This document shows positions 20,510 to 20,547 of a stretch of 20,547 nucleotides of DNA, piece by piece. A program made the translations under genes and the position numbers. The stretch's first letter is position 1. The number at the start of each line of letters is the position of its first letter. The DNA comes from Peptococcaceae bacterium UBA5752 (GTDB lineage: Bacteria; Bacillota; Dehalobacteriia; UBA4068), in the NCBI GenBank assembly GCA_002419055.1, contig DIFI01000006.1:84036-104582 (forward strand). The letters are read 5' to 3'. Under the pieces are notes generated by a model. It was not told the origin of the DNA. It did not search any database and was given only the letters and a program-made list of their open reading frames with translations.

Positions 20510-20547
20510 TGGTGGAGACGAAGGGGATCGAACCCTTTACCTCTTGA
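20510..20547 (-). tRNA. 3' part of a tRNA, probably tRNA-Ala (5' part outside window)
   Basis: Read on the minus strand: an anticodon-stem-like TCAAG, a class I variable loop AGGTA, T-stem AAGGG / CCCTT around the loop TTCGATC, acceptor strand CGTCTCC, discriminator A and an encoded CCA ending at 20510. The acceptor strand has U at position 70, compatible with the G3-U70 identity pair of tRNA-Ala, and CTCCACCA is typical of tRNA-Ala. The anticodon and 5' half are not in the window, so the amino acid is inference; tRNA-ness is certain. Confidence 0.85.

Overview
The window looks like chromosome of an endospore-forming, probably anaerobic member of the Bacillota. The clearest evidence is a gerA-type spore germinant receptor operon (14.7-20.2 kb), together with AGGAGG-like ribosome binding sites, intrinsic terminators, an iron-type alcohol dehydrogenase and a cobalamin-binding radical SAM enzyme. 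A Sporomusaceae/Negativicutes or Peptococcaceae-like host would fit, but nothing here fixes the family.

Layout. 1-2246 (minus): 5' part of a large secreted modular protein (signal peptide, FnIII-like modules, YWTD/NHL-like propeller repeats) that runs off the left edge through a 285-bp tandem duplication. 2523-4456 (plus): three-gene operon of a small uncharacterised protein, a DUF4213/DUF364 protein and an MBL-fold protein, closed by a clean terminator. 4550-5001: non-coding, with a CTGGTATGGT minisatellite and large hairpins. 5002-6690 (minus): TetR regulator, DUF2087 protein and alpha/beta hydrolase, with an operator-like palindrome just upstream and a divergent iron alcohol dehydrogenase (6885-8054, plus). 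8162-10774 (minus): ndk, a possible 37-aa hydrophobic peptide, a degenerate GIY-YIG protein, a DUF6530-like protein with a strong promoter and operator-like palindrome, and a LysM protein. 10896-13037: sparse, with a glycosyltransferase remnant, an orphan TadG-like protein and a possible decayed reading frame. 13151-14638 (plus): B12-binding radical SAM protein of the HpnP/DUF4070 type.

The most notable region is the germinant receptor operon. Transcribed right to left it reads A, C, B1, D, a decayed C copy, B2. The B2 arm is a duplication of a C-B-(start of D) unit: its C copy has lost most of its length, its D copy survives only as a few codons overlapping the B2 stop, and its B gene is intact. 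This suggests one receptor scaffold (A, C, D) with two alternative ligand-binding B subunits. The right edge holds the 3' end of a tRNA, probably tRNA-Ala, with its own terminator, next to an unexplained ~100-nt foldable element.
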